Positions 7,180 through 15,728 of a stretch of DNA of 55,968 nucleotides are shown piece by piece. The notes beneath the pieces were generated by a model that was not told the DNA's origin, made no database searches, and worked only from the letters and a program-made list of their open reading frames with translations. How positions within the stretch are numbered: position 1 is the stretch's first letter; each line of letters begins with the position of its first letter. The stretch is from contig JABSPM010000072.1 of NCBI GenBank assembly GCA_013215095.1, positions 1-55,968 of the forward strand. The letters are read 5' to 3'. This DNA is from Flavobacteriaceae bacterium (GTDB taxonomy: Bacteria > Bacteroidota > Bacteroidia > Flavobacteriales > Flavobacteriaceae). A program made the translations under genes and the position numbers.

Positions 7180-8064
7180 TTAATTCCACAGTGGAGAAGG
7201 GTAGCTACCGTCTTCTGTTAATTTTGCTAGTGTTGCCACCGCTTCTGCTTTGTCAGCATAATAGGTTACTCCAAACCAAAGGCTTTGTGCATCCATAACA
7301 TTGATGTCAATAAGACCATTGCTCATCATTTCCTGAGCTACAAACGGAATATAGATTTCGCCTTTTTCTAAATTTTTTTCATTTTCCAAAAATGTTTTAA
7401 AATAAGTTTCTATATACTTAAATATAGAAGGATTACAAATCCATAAATTCATAGAAACTACACTTTCTGGTTCTAATTCTACGCCCGAATCTTCATCTAT
7501 GATTTTGCCATTATTTGCCGTAATTTTTGTACGTTCAATAATAGAGGTAAGACGTCCATTATCTGCTTCGCAGACTCCTCTAGATACAGCGCCATGTGCA
7601 GAGAGCGTATCGTTTAAACGATAGCCTACTAAGCCATAGGTAGAAGCATTAGCACTATTATTTATAAATTCTGAAGCGGCTTTAAGTGCTTTTTGACCGT
7701 AATAATCATCAGCATTTATAATAACAAAGTCTGAATTGATGACATGCCTTGCAGTCCATACAGCATGCGCGGTTCCCCAAGGTTTTTCTCGTCCAGTTAC
7801 AACGTTTACACCTTCAGGAAGGTCATTAAGGTCTTGTACTAAAACATCTAGTTTTATATGTTCTGGTAATTTTGGTGTTAAATGCTCTTCTAAAAAAGTT
7901 TTATTGGCAGCCTTTGTAATTATAACGATATGATCAAATCCATTGGTAATGGCATCAGAGATACTAAATTCCATTAAAAATTCTCCCGCAGGACCAAGAT
8001 CATCAAATTGTTTGAGTTTTCCGTAACGACTACCACTTCCTGCAGCCATAAGTAATAAGGTCAT
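7180..8064 (-). CDS. Sugar-phosphate nucleotidyltransferase-like protein
   Basis: The product is 294 residues of the NTP-transferase (GT-A-like) fold. The N-terminal signature LLLMAAGSGSRYGKLKQFD binds the nucleotide; GREKPWGTAHAVW and the metal-binding FVIINADDYYG follow. SMNLWICNPSIF and EIYIPFVAQEMM resemble the later part of UTP/GTP sugar-phosphate transferases. The start at 8064 gives the usual beta-strand directly at the N-terminus. The gene precedes the APH-fold kinase gene with a 7-bp gap, so the two are almost certainly co-transcribed and act in successive steps. A hairpin between this gene and htpG insulates it. The nucleotide and sugar are not determined. Confidence 0.8.
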   Translation of the reverse strand: MTLLLMAAGSGSRYGKLKQFDDLGPAGEFLMEFSISDAITNGFDHIVIITKAANKTFLEEHLTPKLPEHIKLDVLVQDLNDLPEGVNVVTGREKPWGTAHAVWTARHVINSDFVIINADDYYGQKALKAASEFINNSANASTYGLVGYRLNDTLSAHGAVSRGVCEADNGRLTSIIERTKITANNGKIIDEDSGVELEPESVVSMNLWICNPSIFKYIETYFKTFLENEKNLEKGEIYIPFVAQEMMSNGLIDINVMDAQSLWFGVTYYADKAEAVATLAKLTEDGSYPSPLWN

Positions 8065-8384
8065 ATGATTTAGTTTTTTGTAAAAATAGGATAAAGCAAT
8101 GAAACATCTATGATGAAATGAGTCATAATTGATAAATGGTTTAAAACGAAATGGTTTTTTGCGTTTTTGTATTCAGTAAGCGCATTGTAGTGCCTATACG
8201 TTTTGTTGCTTGTATTACAGTAATATTGTGATATGATGTACTGCATCATAATAGAGCTGTCAAAGAGAGATGGCTATGCAAAAACCACTCCGTAAAGAAG
8301 TGGTTTTTAAATTTACTTATCTTAATAATTATGACGCCCTATGCAACTTTTGGTCGTCCAAAAACTATGCAAATTGCCTAGTTT
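8065..8384. other. Intergenic region upstream of the nucleotidyltransferase and downstream of htpG
   Basis: No gene is visible. It should hold the promoter of the nucleotidyltransferase-kinase pair (- strand) and the terminator of htpG. Apart from the hairpin at 8280-8308 nothing distinctive was seen. Confidence 0.6.
8280..8308 (-). terminator. Rho-independent terminator of htpG
   Basis: AAAAACCACT (8280-8289) pairs with AGTGGTTTTT (8299-8308) around a 9-nt loop, with T runs on both ends. It lies about 75 bp after the htpG stop codon on the - strand. Confidence 0.75.
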
Positions 8385-10268
8385 TTATTTAATCATGTCA
8401 TAACTGCGTTTGATAAAGTTAGTTAAAGCTTCGCCTTTTAATAGCCCTTGAGATAAACATGCTAAGTCTAAACTTTGATTAATCAAACGTTCTTGGTTGT
8501 CTTTATCTTCAGTGTTTAGAATATCTCCAACTAAAGTTGAGTTCGTATTAACAATTAAATTATATGTTTCTGGCATATTACCAAACATTGACATTCCTCC
8601 GCCAGTTTGTTGCATTTCTTTCATACGACGCATAAACTCTGGTTGTGTAATCATAAATGGTGCAGCAGTACTGTCCATAGTCTCTAATTGTACCGAAAAC
8701 TTTTCTCCCGGAATTACCGCTTTGAGTATGTCGTCTAACTTTGTTTTTTCGTCTTCCGATAACTTAGAAATTTTGGTGTCGTCTTTCTTAATTAAGTTAT
8801 CAATATGATCGGCATCTACACGAGCAAATGAGATGTTTTCTTTAGACGCTTCTAACTTTTGAATTAAATGTGATACAATCGGAGAATCTAATAATAGAAC
8901 TTCATAACCTTTAGCCTTTGCGGTTTCAATATAACTGTGTTGTGCGTCTTTGTTGGACGCATATAAGATTACTAATTTGTCGTCCTTGTCCGTTTGTTTG
9001 GCTTTGATAGCATTGTACAATTCATCATAGGTATAATACTTACCATCTACTGTTGGAAATAAATTGAAAGCTTCTGCTTTTTCAAAGAATTTCTCTTCAG
9101 ATAACATACCGTATTCAATTACAATTTTAATGTCATCCCATTTTGCTTCAAAATCCTCACGATTGTTATTGAATAATGATTTTAACTTATCAGCAACTTT
9201 GCGTGTAATATACGATGAGATTTTTTTAACAGCACCATCAGCTTGTAAGTAAGAACGTGATACATTTAATGGGATATCTGGAGAATCAATAACACCTTTA
9301 AGCATCGTTAAAAATTCTGGTACAATACCTTCTACATTATCTGTTACGAATACTTGGTTTTGGTACAGTTGAATTTTATCCTTTTGAATGTTCAAGTCAT
9401 TCGTCATTTTAGGGAAGTACAAAATTCCCGTAAGATTAAATGGATAATCTACATTTAAGTGAATATGAAATAAAGGATCTTCAAACTGCATTGGATACAA
9501 TTCTCTATAGAAACTTTTGTAATCTTCATCTTTTAAATCTGCTGGTTGTTTTGTCCAAGCAGGATTTGGGTTGTTGATGATATTGTCTACTTCTTGCGTA
9601 GGTGCTGGGTCATCTTCTTTAGCATCTTCAGGTTTAGGTAAAGTCTCGGTGCGCATTCCAAATTTAATTGGAATAGGCATAAACTTATTATACTTCGTCA
9701 ATAATTCATTAATCTTAGCATCTTCTAAAAAGGCTTCTTCACCCTCGGAAATGTGCAAGATGATTTCTGTTCCGCGGTCTGTTTTCTCAGCAGTCTCCAA
9801 AGTGTATTCAGGACTTCCATCACAGGTCCAATGCGCAGCAGGTTCGTCTTTATACGATTTTGTAATGATTTCTACTTTGTCAGCAACCATAAAAGAAGAG
9901 TAAAAACCAAGACCAAAGTGTCCTATGATTCCTGCATCTTCAACTTTATCTTTGTATTTGTCCAAAAACTCTTCTGCACCAGAAAAAGCAACTGCATTGA
10001 TATATTTCTGTACTTCATCTGCTGTCATTCCCAGACCTTGATCAATAATGTGAAGTTTTTTATCTTCTTTGTTTACTTTAATTTCAATTTGTGGATTGCC
10101 ATATTCAACTTTGGCTTCTCCAATGCTAGTAAGATGTTTTAATTTTAATGTAGCATCTGTAGCATTACTAATTAACTCACGTAAAAAAATTTCGTGATCG
10201 CTATAAAGAAACTTTTTAATTAAGGGAAAGATATTTTCTACCGAAACATTGATACTTCCTTTTGACAT
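8385..10268 (-). CDS. htpG: Chaperone protein HtpG (Hsp90)
   Basis: The product is 627 residues, the usual HtpG length. The GHKL ATPase domain is clear: FLRELISNATDATLKLKHL near residue 28, IIDQGLGMTADEV, then GHFGLGFYSSFMVADKVEI. The middle domain includes LYFPKMTNDLNIQKDKIQLY and VSRSYLQADGAVKKISSYI, the catalytic-loop arginine region. The C-terminal dimerisation domain ends RSYDMIK. The cytosolic ATP-dependent chaperone assists folding and stress survival. A Met-rich GGGMSMFGNMPETYN loop near the C-terminus is usual in Bacteroidota copies. A group of GACA elements lies about 165 bp upstream, resembling those upstream of clpB. A terminator hairpin follows the gene. Confidence 0.97.
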   Translation of the reverse strand: MSKGSINVSVENIFPLIKKFLYSDHEIFLRELISNATDATLKLKHLTSIGEAKVEYGNPQIEIKVNKEDKKLHIIDQGLGMTADEVQKYINAVAFSGAEEFLDKYKDKVEDAGIIGHFGLGFYSSFMVADKVEIITKSYKDEPAAHWTCDGSPEYTLETAEKTDRGTEIILHISEGEEAFLEDAKINELLTKYNKFMPIPIKFGMRTETLPKPEDAKEDDPAPTQEVDNIINNPNPAWTKQPADLKDEDYKSFYRELYPMQFEDPLFHIHLNVDYPFNLTGILYFPKMTNDLNIQKDKIQLYQNQVFVTDNVEGIVPEFLTMLKGVIDSPDIPLNVSRSYLQADGAVKKISSYITRKVADKLKSLFNNNREDFEAKWDDIKIVIEYGMLSEEKFFEKAEAFNLFPTVDGKYYTYDELYNAIKAKQTDKDDKLVILYASNKDAQHSYIETAKAKGYEVLLLDSPIVSHLIQKLEASKENISFARVDADHIDNLIKKDDTKISKLSEDEKTKLDDILKAVIPGEKFSVQLETMDSTAAPFMITQPEFMRRMKEMQQTGGGMSMFGNMPETYNLIVNTNSTLVGDILNTEDKDNQERLINQSLDLACLSQGLLKGEALTNFIKRSYDMIK

Positions 10269-10421
10269 ATGTTTTTGTTTTTATACGGTCACTTCGCATG
10301 ATTTTGAATTGCTTTAATGCGGTATTAAGAAATACTCAATACTTAGCCTTTGTCTCAACGCGAATTGACGTTTGGTTCATGTTATAAATTCTAAATAACC
10401 TTTTGGCAAAAAAAATACCAA

Positions 10422-10445
10422 GACAATATTTGTGACAACTTGACA
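10422..10445 (-). promoter_or_regulatory. Clustered GACA elements upstream of htpG
   Basis: GACA occurs at 10422, 10434 and 10442; the last two form a direct repeat TGACA-N3-TGACA. They lie 155-180 bp upstream of the htpG start. GACA/TGTC repeats also precede clpB at a comparable distance, so a shared stress control site is possible. This is inference. Confidence 0.3.
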
Positions 10446-10776
10446 TATTTTTAATGTTTTATAGGTTATGATATCTTAGAGTTTTGTAAAATGTATGGCA
10501 AATTTACTTAAAGTTGATGGGTGATGACTTGGAAGAAAGTTGAAAACGTATCTATTCTAAATTTTTTATACCGTTTTGATAAAGGAGAGACGTTTTGTAG
10601 ATATAAGCGTTTTGAAATTCATTAAAACAAAATGCGCTTTTATTTATAATATGGAAATGATATTGCAATTGGTTTTTTATTAAAGACGTTTTGCCGTTTC
10701 AAAGTTGTTGCGGTCTAAATGTGTTTTTTTAAGGGTTTTAGTTTTTTTATTAGCCTAATAAGAGGTCTTGCATTTT

Positions 10777-10784
10777 TATTTTTG
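10777..10784 (+). promoter_or_regulatory. Possible -7 box for the FabH-type gene
   Basis: TATTTTTG fits the Bacteroidota consensus TAnnTTTG, about 104 bp before the start at 10888. No good TTTG -33 box is at the right distance, so support is weak. Confidence 0.3.
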
Positions 10785-10887
10785 CATACGGAAACTATAA
10801 AGTGTATTATGCTTGCATAGCAAAATAGTGCTGATAATTTTTAGAATAATATTCATATGATTACATTGCAATTCAAACCGAAAAACG

Positions 10888-11895
10888 ATGTATAGAGCAA
10901 GAATAACAGGGCTTGGTTATTACGTGCCAGAACGTGTAGTTACCAACAATGATCTTAAACAATGGATGGACACTAGTGATGAGTGGATACAAGAACGTAC
11001 AGGAATACAAGAGCGTCGCTGGATTGATCCCAACACAGAAGATACCACTTCCGTAATGGGGGTTAAAGCTGCAAAAATTGCTATTGAGCGATCAGGTATA
11101 AATAAGGATGATATTGACTTTATTCTTTTTGCGACTTTAAGTCCTGATATGTATTTTCCAGGTGGAGGTGTGCGCATTCAAGACTTATTAGGACTGCCAA
11201 CAATTGGTGCCTTAGATGTTAGAAATCAATGCTCTGGTTTTGTATATGCTATGTCTATTGCAGATCAATTTATAAAAACTGGAATGTATAAAAATATTTT
11301 GGTTATAGGTAGTGAAAATCATTCAGGAGGTTTAGAGAAATCTACACGAGGACGAGGTGTTACTGTCATATTTGGAGATGGTGCTGGAGCAGCTGTGGTG
11401 TCGCGTAGCGAAGATGAAACTAGAGGAATTTTATCCACACATTTGCATTCTGAAGGTGTTCACGCCAAAGAACTTTCATTAATAGGACCAAGTACAGGAC
11501 GCTGGGTAGATACTATTATGGAAGAAAATGATCCAGAGGATACCTCATATTATCCATACATGAATGGACAATTTGTGTTTAAACATGCTGTAGTGCGTTT
11601 TAGTGAGGCGATTATGGAAGGGTTACAAGCCAATAATTTAACCTCTGAAGATATAGATATGCTTATTCCACATCAGGCAAATTTGCGTATTGCGCAATTT
11701 GTTCAAAAGAAATTTAAACTCAGCGATGACCAAGTGTATAATAATATTATGAAATATGGTAACACGACAGCGGCATCAATTCCTATTGCATTGACTGAAG
11801 CTTGGGAACAAGGTAAAATCAAAGAAGGGGATACAGTAGTACTGGCGGCTTTTGGTAGTGGCTTTACTTGGGGTAGTGTCTTTTTGAAATGGTAA
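10888..11895 (+). CDS. fabH: 3-oxoacyl-ACP synthase III (KASIII) family protein
   Basis: The product is 335 residues with a complete KASIII layout. Catalytic Cys115 is in RNQCSGFVYAM, His262 in IPHQANLRI and Asn292 in YGNTTAASIP. The N-terminus ITGLGYYVPERVVTN and WIQERTGIQERRW are family signatures, and FGDGAGAAVV and AAFGSGFTWGSVFLKW close the thiolase fold. It would condense acetyl- or branched acyl-CoA with malonyl-ACP to start fatty-acid synthesis. Bacteroidota often carry two or more fabH-like genes; this one does not sit beside plsX/rpmF, so it may be a secondary or specialised copy. It is a single-gene unit with its own terminator at 11993. Confidence 0.9.
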   Translation: MYRARITGLGYYVPERVVTNNDLKQWMDTSDEWIQERTGIQERRWIDPNTEDTTSVMGVKAAKIAIERSGINKDDIDFILFATLSPDMYFPGGGVRIQDLLGLPTIGALDVRNQCSGFVYAMSIADQFIKTGMYKNILVIGSENHSGGLEKSTRGRGVTVIFGDGAGAAVVSRSEDETRGILSTHLHSEGVHAKELSLIGPSTGRWVDTIMEENDPEDTSYYPYMNGQFVFKHAVVRFSEAIMEGLQANNLTSEDIDMLIPHQANLRIAQFVQKKFKLSDDQVYNNIMKYGNTTAASIPIALTEAWEQGKIKEGDTVVLAAFGSGFTWGSVFLKW

Positions 11896-11992
11896 TATAT
11901 TTCTTTAAAAAGATTAATGCATGAGGTGTATTGTAATGATGGACTTCTTGTATCATATACAATGAGAATTTACGACTGAATTGTATTTAAAA

Positions 11993-12025
11993 AAAAATCC
12001 GAAACGCATGATGTTTCGGATTTTT
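11993..12025 (+). terminator. Strong rho-independent terminator after the FabH-type gene
   Basis: AAAAATCCGAAAC (11993-12005) pairs perfectly with GTTTCGGATTTTT (12013-12025) around a 7-nt loop. T runs on both sides allow it to work in both directions. Confidence 0.9.
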
Positions 12026-12141
12026 AACACTAACCAACATTAACATTAACATTCACTAAAAATGTTATATTTATATGACGTGAAATTCTCTGTTTTGTTG
12101 CATGTGTTAACATGTTTTAACGAAATTTAACAATACCTTTT

Positions 12142-12184
12142 AAAAAAACAGAAACCCCATGGCATAATGCCACAGGATTTCGTT
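12142..12184 (-). terminator. Terminator of the TonB-dependent receptor gene
   Basis: Read on the - strand: GAAATCC, then TGGCATTATGCCA, then GGGTTTC, followed by a run of Ts. The inner TGGCA/TGCCA and the outer GAAA/TTTC pairs form the stem. It lies about 70 bp after the stop codon at 12253. Confidence 0.75.
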
Positions 12185-12252
12185 TAATACCCCAACATAA
12201 CGATTACCCATCAATTGATATGTGAGGCACACTAGGTTATCTGAGAAGGTAA

Positions 12253-14715
12253 CTAAAACATTCCGCCCCCTTGTTTTTCGTCATTATCCCGTTGTTTACG
12301 AGATTTCGCTTTATATTTTCCACCACCAAATCTATACGATAAACGTGCCGAAATTTGTTGACTTTCCCAATTGAATTCTCCATATTGTGGGAGTGGGTTG
12401 TTACTGTAAAATTCTGCAAACATCGTATTGAAAATATCATTGTAATTTAGGCTAAAGTTTGCCTTGCCTTTCAAAAAGCTATAGCGCATGCCAAGATTAA
12501 CCATCATCATAGGTTCCATTTCAAATTGGATGCTTTTGTTCTGACCACGATACATGCCAAATGCAGATAGACTTAAAGTTTTACTTACTTTGAAATTATT
12601 AAACACTCTAAAATTCCAAACAACATTATCCACTTCTAAAACACGTTGTTCAATATCATCTTCTGTTGCAGTTTCTGGGTTTCCGTTGGTAAATATTTCT
12701 CCAATACTTTTTTGGGTTTGAGCATACAAATCAAAACTGCTATTTATGCTCCACCATTTTGTTGGACGATAGTTTGTAGATAATTCTAGACCGTAAGCCG
12801 TGGTGTCATCAAAGTTTAAGTTTGTAAGGATTAATCGGTTATAGTCAGATCTATCAATAGAAATTGCTTGTTGAATTTCATCTTTTATAACACGATAGAA
12901 TGTACCTGCTGTTACACTGCCTTTACCAAGTTGTTTTGTGTAATTAAACTCAATAGAGTTGGTAAATTGTGGGCGCAATTCTTGGTTCCCAAATTGCGAA
13001 ATTAATGCTGTATTCCATTCTGGTAAAGGATTAACCTGCCCAATACCTGGGCGATCTACACGACGACTATAACTCAATTGGTAAGAATGGGTTTCAGAAG
13101 GCGTATATGTGAAAAATGCTGAAGGATAAATTTCAAAATAATTGTTGTCAAATGTTGTTGTAATTTCTTCCTGAGAATCTAAATCCTTTTTAAACGCATC
13201 AGAGGCAACCTCAACCGTTTCTGCTCTTAAGCCAACTTGGTAACTCCATTTTTCATATTTCTTACCATAGGTAGCATAGGCCGAATAAATATCTCTAGAA
13301 TAATCAAAATTTGTCGTTGTAGGAATAAATTGACCATTAGCATTGACTTCGCGCGCATTTGAGTCGTAGAAAATAGAATTATCGAATAAACGCGCTTGTA
13401 ACCCGAATTCTAATTTTTCTAAATCTGATAAAGGGTTGGTATAATCTAAGTTAAGAGTTACACGATTTCTTTCCGTATCATTGTTTTGAAAAAAGTTAGG
13501 TCTACTAGATGTAAATGTATTAAAATCATAATTATCTCCATCATACTGATTGTAATCAGCTTCTAATTCAATGGCATGCCCTTTGTCATTAATAGCAAAC
13601 TTATAGTTCAGGTTATACTGCTGGGATGTATTTTCTTTATCACTATCAATATATTGCAATTCAAAGGTACTGGCGGAAAAATAATCCACACGTGTATTTA
13701 CTTTTGTCCATCCTTCAAAGATATTTTGGTTGGTAAACATAGATACCGTATGCTTATCGTTTAAATAAAAATCTACACCAACTTTAAATAAATTAGATTT
13801 GGTGTTCTCTAAGATGCTGAAAGATTGCCTGATGTCTTGGTCTATTCTGTAAAGATTTCCGTTATTCAGATTTTTAGAGACGTTATTATTGTAACTGCCA
13901 TAGAAATTGAATTTACCGTTTCTGTAGTTTGCATCTAATGCGCTATTGAATTTAGGTTCTTCGTTATACCCAAGTCCGATATTAAAATTGCCGTTAAAAC
14001 CAATATTGGTGCTTTTGTGTAAAATAATATTGATAATACCACTCATACCTTCTGGATTGTATTTTGCCGAAGGATTTGTAATAAGCTCAATACTTTTAAT
14101 GGACGTTGAAGGGATCTGTTTTAATAACTGAGATGCTGGTATATTGGAGAGTTTTCCATCGACCATTACACGTACATTTTGGTTCCCTCGTAAACTAATG
14201 TTTCCAGACTGCTGATCGATATTTACAGAAGGTAAGTTGTTCATAATATCAGATGCCGTAGCACCGCTAGTCGTTAAGTCTTTTCCAACTGTAATGACTT
14301 TGCGATCTACTTTTTGTTGGATTGTCGAAACTTCAGCAACCACAGTGACGGCATCCAGCTCTGCTGTGTCTTCCTTTAGCAAAATTATTCCAAGATTTAT
14401 TCTTGATTTCTTTCTGCTAATCTCTACAGTTTTTTCAACACTTTTGTATCCAATATACTGTATGGATATGGTATAAGTACCTTCTGGAACTCCAGTGATT
14501 TTAAAATTACCGTTATCTTGTGAAATACCGCCAGTAACAGTTTCGTTTTTATCATTTTTTACAATGACGTTGACATAGGGTAAGGGGACGTTCAATGCGT
14601 CATCCATAACTTTTCCAGAAATGCTACCGTCTTTAAAAGCAGCGACGTCATTGACTGCATGTACACCTTGAATAATTGTTATAAACAAAGCGCATAGGGT
14701 GATTAGTTTTTTCAT
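12253..14715 (-). CDS. TonB-dependent receptor family outer-membrane protein (OMP_b-brl type)
   Basis: The product is 820 residues with a signal peptide (about 1-20). A CarboxypepD_reg-like beta-sandwich covers residues of about 32-115 (SGKVMDDALNVPLPYVNVIV, then GVPEGTYTISIQYIGYKS). A plug domain follows (GATASDIMNNLPSVNID, then ISLRGNQNVRVMVDGK), and the rest is a beta-barrel with family motifs HSYQLSYSRRVDRPGIGQVNPL and SRR-type turns. The barrel ends ISARLSYRFGG, followed by a basic, Gly/Met-rich tail (KSRKQRDNDEKQGGGMF). This group of receptors lacks a SusD partner here, so it is not a typical glycan locus. The ligand is unknown. It has its own terminator and a long upstream gap. Confidence 0.88.
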   Translation of the reverse strand: MKKLITLCALFITIIQGVHAVNDVAAFKDGSISGKVMDDALNVPLPYVNVIVKNDKNETVTGGISQDNGNFKITGVPEGTYTISIQYIGYKSVEKTVEISRKKSRINLGIILLKEDTAELDAVTVVAEVSTIQQKVDRKVITVGKDLTTSGATASDIMNNLPSVNIDQQSGNISLRGNQNVRVMVDGKLSNIPASQLLKQIPSTSIKSIELITNPSAKYNPEGMSGIINIILHKSTNIGFNGNFNIGLGYNEEPKFNSALDANYRNGKFNFYGSYNNNVSKNLNNGNLYRIDQDIRQSFSILENTKSNLFKVGVDFYLNDKHTVSMFTNQNIFEGWTKVNTRVDYFSASTFELQYIDSDKENTSQQYNLNYKFAINDKGHAIELEADYNQYDGDNYDFNTFTSSRPNFFQNNDTERNRVTLNLDYTNPLSDLEKLEFGLQARLFDNSIFYDSNAREVNANGQFIPTTTNFDYSRDIYSAYATYGKKYEKWSYQVGLRAETVEVASDAFKKDLDSQEEITTTFDNNYFEIYPSAFFTYTPSETHSYQLSYSRRVDRPGIGQVNPLPEWNTALISQFGNQELRPQFTNSIEFNYTKQLGKGSVTAGTFYRVIKDEIQQAISIDRSDYNRLILTNLNFDDTTAYGLELSTNYRPTKWWSINSSFDLYAQTQKSIGEIFTNGNPETATEDDIEQRVLEVDNVVWNFRVFNNFKVSKTLSLSAFGMYRGQNKSIQFEMEPMMMVNLGMRYSFLKGKANFSLNYNDIFNTMFAEFYSNNPLPQYGEFNWESQQISARLSYRFGGGKYKAKSRKQRDNDEKQGGGMF

Positions 14716-15192
14716 TTGATTATTGATTGATTGAAATTTGATGTCTAATTGACGATAGTTTTCAACTTTTGTTACCTGATTAAGAGGTGTTTAACAGTTT
14801 TTTAACAAGTTAAGTTGTTCACATGTAAATCAGCTGGTTTTTATAGTGCGACGTGTAACTCAAAGATGTGGTTTGTGATAATGATCTTGTAATTAGTTTG
14901 TTACAGTTATGTTTGACTGCTAGTATGCCTTTAAATCCATGTCGTATTAATTTCTATGACTGAGGATATAAGTGTGTTGCTTCTTAATTTTAGTAATGCT
15001 CTGATAAAATGATAACACTTCAATTTTTTAGGGTTTTCATATGCATCACAAAGTTTTAATACCTACTTCGTTACATTTAAGATGATGACTGGAAAAGGTT
15101 AATTTTGTTCTGTTTTTTCTTTGAATAAAAGAGAATGATGTTTAAGAACTTAACGCTTTGTAGCTGAAAATATAGAGTTAAATCCTATTGCA
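14716..15192. other. Intergenic region upstream of the receptor gene
   Basis: Nearly 480 bp with no gene on either strand. It should contain the receptor promoter, but no convincing TAnnTTTG box was found. It ends at an octanucleotide tandem repeat. Confidence 0.5.
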
Positions 15193-15280
15193 TTATTACC
15201 TCATTACCACATTAAGTCATTACCACATTAAGTTATTGCTTCATTACCTCATTGTGTCATTACATCATTACTTCATTACC
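15193..15280. repeat. 8-bp tandem repeat, 11 units in phase
   Basis: Eleven consecutive octamers in perfect register, consensus TCATTACC: TTATTACC, TCATTACC, ACATTAAG, TCATTACC, ACATTAAG, TTATTGCT, TCATTACC, TCATTGTG, TCATTACA, TCATTACT, TCATTACC. The last unit contains the stop codon of the IS66 fragment on the - strand. Confidence 0.85.
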
Positions 15281-15671
15281 TTATAGAATTTTCTATTAGG
15301 TTATTATTAAGTTCCAATCTAGAGTCAAGAGTAACAGCTTCTAGTTTATGGTACTGATTGAGATAATATGCCATGGCTTTACCGATAGCACTTTTTGAAA
15401 GTACTTTTAGGTTTTCTTTTTCAATCCATAATTTAATAGCTTTAATCAATGGTGCTATTTCTTTGAGTCTAAGTTCTTGTTTGAGCGTTAAGTCATCTTT
15501 TGATTGTTCTTTGATTTGTTTTTCTTTATGATATATCTTAGAGAAAATTTGTAACGTATATTTGGCCCTTTGGGGGTCATTATCTAAATCATCATGAAAT
15601 TTTCTTCTAGCATGCACCAAACAACCGACAAGAGTGATTCCTTTCTGCTGACCTATGACATCGTTTATAAC
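15276..15671 (-). pseudogene. IS66-family transposase remnant, truncated at both ends
   Basis: The continuous frame reads VINDVIGQQKGITLVGCLVH, then ARRKFHDDL, the conserved IS66 block around the catalytic region, and later LDSRLELNNNLIENSIR, which precedes the RP..RKNW segment in intact IS66 transposases. No ATG is available; the frame simply begins at the secA terminator. The 3' end is lost: after ENSIR the frame meets a stop inside the octamer repeat. About 130 of the usual 450-520 residues remain and the accessory genes are absent, so it cannot move by itself. Confidence 0.8.
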
Positions 15672-15672
15672 G

Positions 15673-15700
15673 AAAAAATCCTGATACTTATATCAGGATT
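15673..15700 (-). terminator. Rho-independent terminator of secA
   Basis: AATCCTGATA (15677-15686) pairs with TATCAGGATT (15691-15700) around a 4-nt loop. On the - strand it is followed by a run of six Ts. It lies 29 bp after the secA stop codon. Confidence 0.85.
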
Positions 15701-15728
15701 CTTAAGGTATGTTATTATACTTTAGTGA

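Larger units (their letters stand above)
10269..10887. other. Long divergent intergenic region between htpG and the FabH-type gene
   Basis: About 620 bp with no convincing gene on either strand. It contains the GACA elements at 10422-10445 and a TAnnTTTG box at 10777-10784. The rest is AT-rich sequence with nothing recognised. Confidence 0.6.

Noticed and set aside
9571-10142. Long + strand frames opposite htpG
   Set aside because: They are shadow frames of a well-conserved chaperone gene; no independent support.
15193-15280. CRISPR-like array
   Set aside because: The units are 8 bp and contiguous without spacers. No cas genes are present in the window.
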